A stretch of 6,423 nt of DNA from an uncultured Novosphingobium sp. (GTDB lineage: Bacteria > Pseudomonadota > Alphaproteobacteria > Sphingomonadales > Sphingomonadaceae), in assembly GCA_937860195.1 (NCBI GenBank), contig CALMBN010000136.1, positions 1 through 6,423 on the forward strand, given 5' to 3'. Both the position numbers and the translations under genes were made by a program. Of this stretch, positions 5,230 to 6,423 are shown piece by piece. The notes beneath the pieces were generated by a model. That model ran no database searches and was not told the DNA's origin. It saw only the letters and a list, made by a program, of their open reading frames with translations. Positions within the stretch are counted from its first letter, which is position 1; every line of letters starts with the position of its first letter.

Positions 5230-6093
5230 ATGCGCCTCGACGAATTCGATCCCGATGCGATCAAGGTGGAGGACCAACGCGGCGGGCTAAGGGGACTGCC
5301 GAGCGGACGCGGCGGCCAGATCGGATGCGGGTCCATCGTGATTGCATTGATCGCCGCGCTCGTTTTCGGGGTTGATCCAGGTCAGATGCTGGGTCAGCTT
5401 GATCAAGGTCAGGCACCCGCCATAGAAGGCCCTGCACAATCAGCTGAATCGGAAAGCCAGTTCTGCCGGACCGATGCCAGCAGCCTGCAAATGTGCAACA
5501 CACTGATGTCACTCAACAAGACCTGGGCGCCTCTGTTTCGTGCCGCGAACATTCCGTTCAGCGATCCCAAACTGGTGTTCTATTCGCAAGCGGGCCGTTC
5601 GGGCTGCGGCTCGGCCCAAAGCGCGATGGGGCCGTTCTATTGCCCGGCCGATCAAGGCATTTACCTCGACACCGATTTCTTCGGCCAGATGGACCGCGAA
5701 CTTGGCGCAAGCGGCAAGTTCGCCCGCGATTATGTCATCGCTCACGAATACGGCCACCATATCCAGAAATTGACTGGGGTGTCCGACCAGATCCGCAGTC
5801 TGCAATCGCAAAACCCAGGTAAAGCCAACGCTTTGTCGGTCCGGCTGGAGCTGCAAGCCGATTGTTACGCCGGGGTCTGGGCAGCCAAGAACCGTGACCG
5901 GCTGGAACCCGGTGACATGGAAAGCGGCCTCAACGCCGCCAATGCGATCGGCGACGACACCCTGATGCGCAATGCCGGCGGCCGCGCCAACCCCGAAAGC
6001 TTTACCCACGGAACCAGCGCCCAGCGGGTAGAATGGCTCCGCAAGGGCATGCAGGCCGGGGATGATTCAGTTTGCGATGCATTGATGCGATGA
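5230..6093 (+). CDS. YpfJ-type neutral zinc metallopeptidase, membrane-anchored
   Basis: The ATG at 5230 has GGGAG nine bases upstream; the frame stays open upstream to 4981, but only this start gives the family N-terminus MRLDEF. The 287-residue product has the usual length and plan of the putative neutral zinc metallopeptidases (Zn_peptidase, PF04228, E. coli YpfJ). It has a short basic cytosolic head (LRGLPSGRGGQ), one transmembrane helix (about 32-48), a Gln/Pro/Ala-rich linker (about 49-75) and then the catalytic domain. The zincin motif HEYGHH is at 172-177 (ligands H172 and H176, catalytic E173), and a probable third ligand is E207 in LELQADCYAG. Cysteines at about 79, 89, 126, 138, 212 and 282 suggest disulfides, fitting a periplasmic location. 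Substrates are unknown in the family. It overlaps the next gene by ATGA. Confidence 0.94.
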   Translation: MRLDEFDPDAIKVEDQRGGLRGLPSGRGGQIGCGSIVIALIAALVFGVDPGQMLGQLDQGQAPAIEGPAQSAESESQFCRTDASSLQMCNTLMSLNKTWAPLFRAANIPFSDPKLVFYSQAGRSGCGSAQSAMGPFYCPADQGIYLDTDFFGQMDRELGASGKFARDYVIAHEYGHHIQKLTGVSDQIRSLQSQNPGKANALSVRLELQADCYAGVWAAKNRDRLEPGDMESGLNAANAIGDDTLMRNAGGRANPESFTHGTSAQRVEWLRKGMQAGDDSVCDALMR

Positions 6094-6423
6094 TCCGCCT
6101 GACCGATTGCCACAACATCGACGACTTCCGCCGCCTTGCCAAGCAGCGGCTACCGTGGCCGGTGTTCGACTATATTGATGGTGCCGCCGACGACGAACTG
6201 ACCAAGGCCCGCAACACCGCCGCCTTTGCCGACTGCGATCTGGTGCCCGATGTGCTGGCCGGGGTCGGCAGCATCGACACCAGTTGCACGATCCTGGGCC
6301 AGAAGAGCGCGCTCCCGCTCATGCTCTCCCCAACCGCGCTGCAACGGGTGTTCCACTGGCAGGGCGAGCGCGCAGTGGCCCGCGCTGCGGAGAAATTCGG
6401 GGTGGGGTTCGGGATCTCCAGCC
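6090..6423 (+). CDS. FMN-dependent alpha-hydroxy-acid oxidase/dehydrogenase, N-terminal part (3' end outside window)
   Basis: The ATG at 6090-6092 overlaps the TGA of the peptidase gene (ATGA), and the frame stays open to the window edge, giving 111 residues of an expected 370-390. The visible part is typical of the L-lactate dehydrogenase (LldD)/glycolate oxidase family: the N-terminal helix with RLAKQRLPWPVFDYIDGAADDE (about 15-36), whose tyrosine at 28 matches the active-site tyrosine of glycolate oxidase, a DLVPDVL segment (50-56), and the first barrel strand PLMLSPTALQRVFHWQGE (about 76-93) that helps bind FMN. The catalytic His/Arg region and the phosphate-binding loops lie beyond the window. 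The enzyme oxidises a 2-hydroxy acid to the 2-oxo acid; the substrate (lactate, glycolate, mandelate or other) cannot be told from this part. It is likely translated by coupling with the peptidase gene. Confidence 0.93.
   Translation, partial: MIRLTDCHNIDDFRRLAKQRLPWPVFDYIDGAADDELTKARNTAAFADCDLVPDVLAGVGSIDTSCTILGQKSALPLMLSPTALQRVFHWQGERAVARAAEKFGVGFGISS

Noticed and set aside
5509..6009. 166-residue minus-strand frame opposite the zinc peptidase
   Set aside because: The plus strand has HEYGHH and the full peptidase; the minus frame is a codon-bias shadow.

Overview
This window looks like ordinary chromosome from a high-GC alphaproteobacterium. The best guess is Sphingomonadales (Erythrobacter/Novosphingobium-like), judged from codon use rich in G/C third positions and the character of the RarA, YpfJ-type peptidase and alpha-hydroxy-acid oxidase sequences. 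That placement is an inference; no rRNA or lineage-specific marker is present.

Layout. 1-558 (+): C-terminal part of a GT-B, family-4 glycosyltransferase. 560-976 (-): a 138-residue four-helix membrane protein, convergent with the glycosyltransferase. 1068-2387 (+): rarA (mgsA), the clamp-loader-like AAA+ ATPase of stalled-fork maintenance. It overlaps by ATGA with 2384-3256 (+), a DUF429-like predicted RNase H-fold nuclease. 3287-3362 (+): tRNA-Thr(UGU) with encoded CCA. 3363-3736: about 370 bases without a convincing gene, containing several short hairpins and a short direct repeat. 3737-3826 (+): the 3' tail of a lost short-chain dehydrogenase (SDR). 3776-4327 (-): a Tat-exported NTF2/SnoaL-like protein, encoded just downstream of 4333-5142 (-), an intact classical SDR. 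5230-6093 (+): a membrane-anchored YpfJ-type zinc metallopeptidase. It overlaps by ATGA with 6090-6423 (+), the start of an FMN-dependent alpha-hydroxy-acid oxidase/dehydrogenase that runs off the window.

How the genes work together. Three co-oriented pairs stand out: rarA with the RNase H-like gene (translationally coupled), the SDR with the Tat-exported NTF2-like gene (5-base gap), and the peptidase with the hydroxy-acid oxidase (translationally coupled). The stretch from the tRNA to the SDR remnant is the least ordinary part. A tRNA gene is a common integration site, and the neighbouring gene has lost all but its last 30 or so codons, so a past insertion/deletion beside tRNA-Thr is a reasonable reading. 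No integrase, second att copy or transposase is visible.

I find no convincing new multi-gene system here. The most useful leads are the RNase H-like protein coupled to RarA and the decayed tRNA-adjacent stretch.
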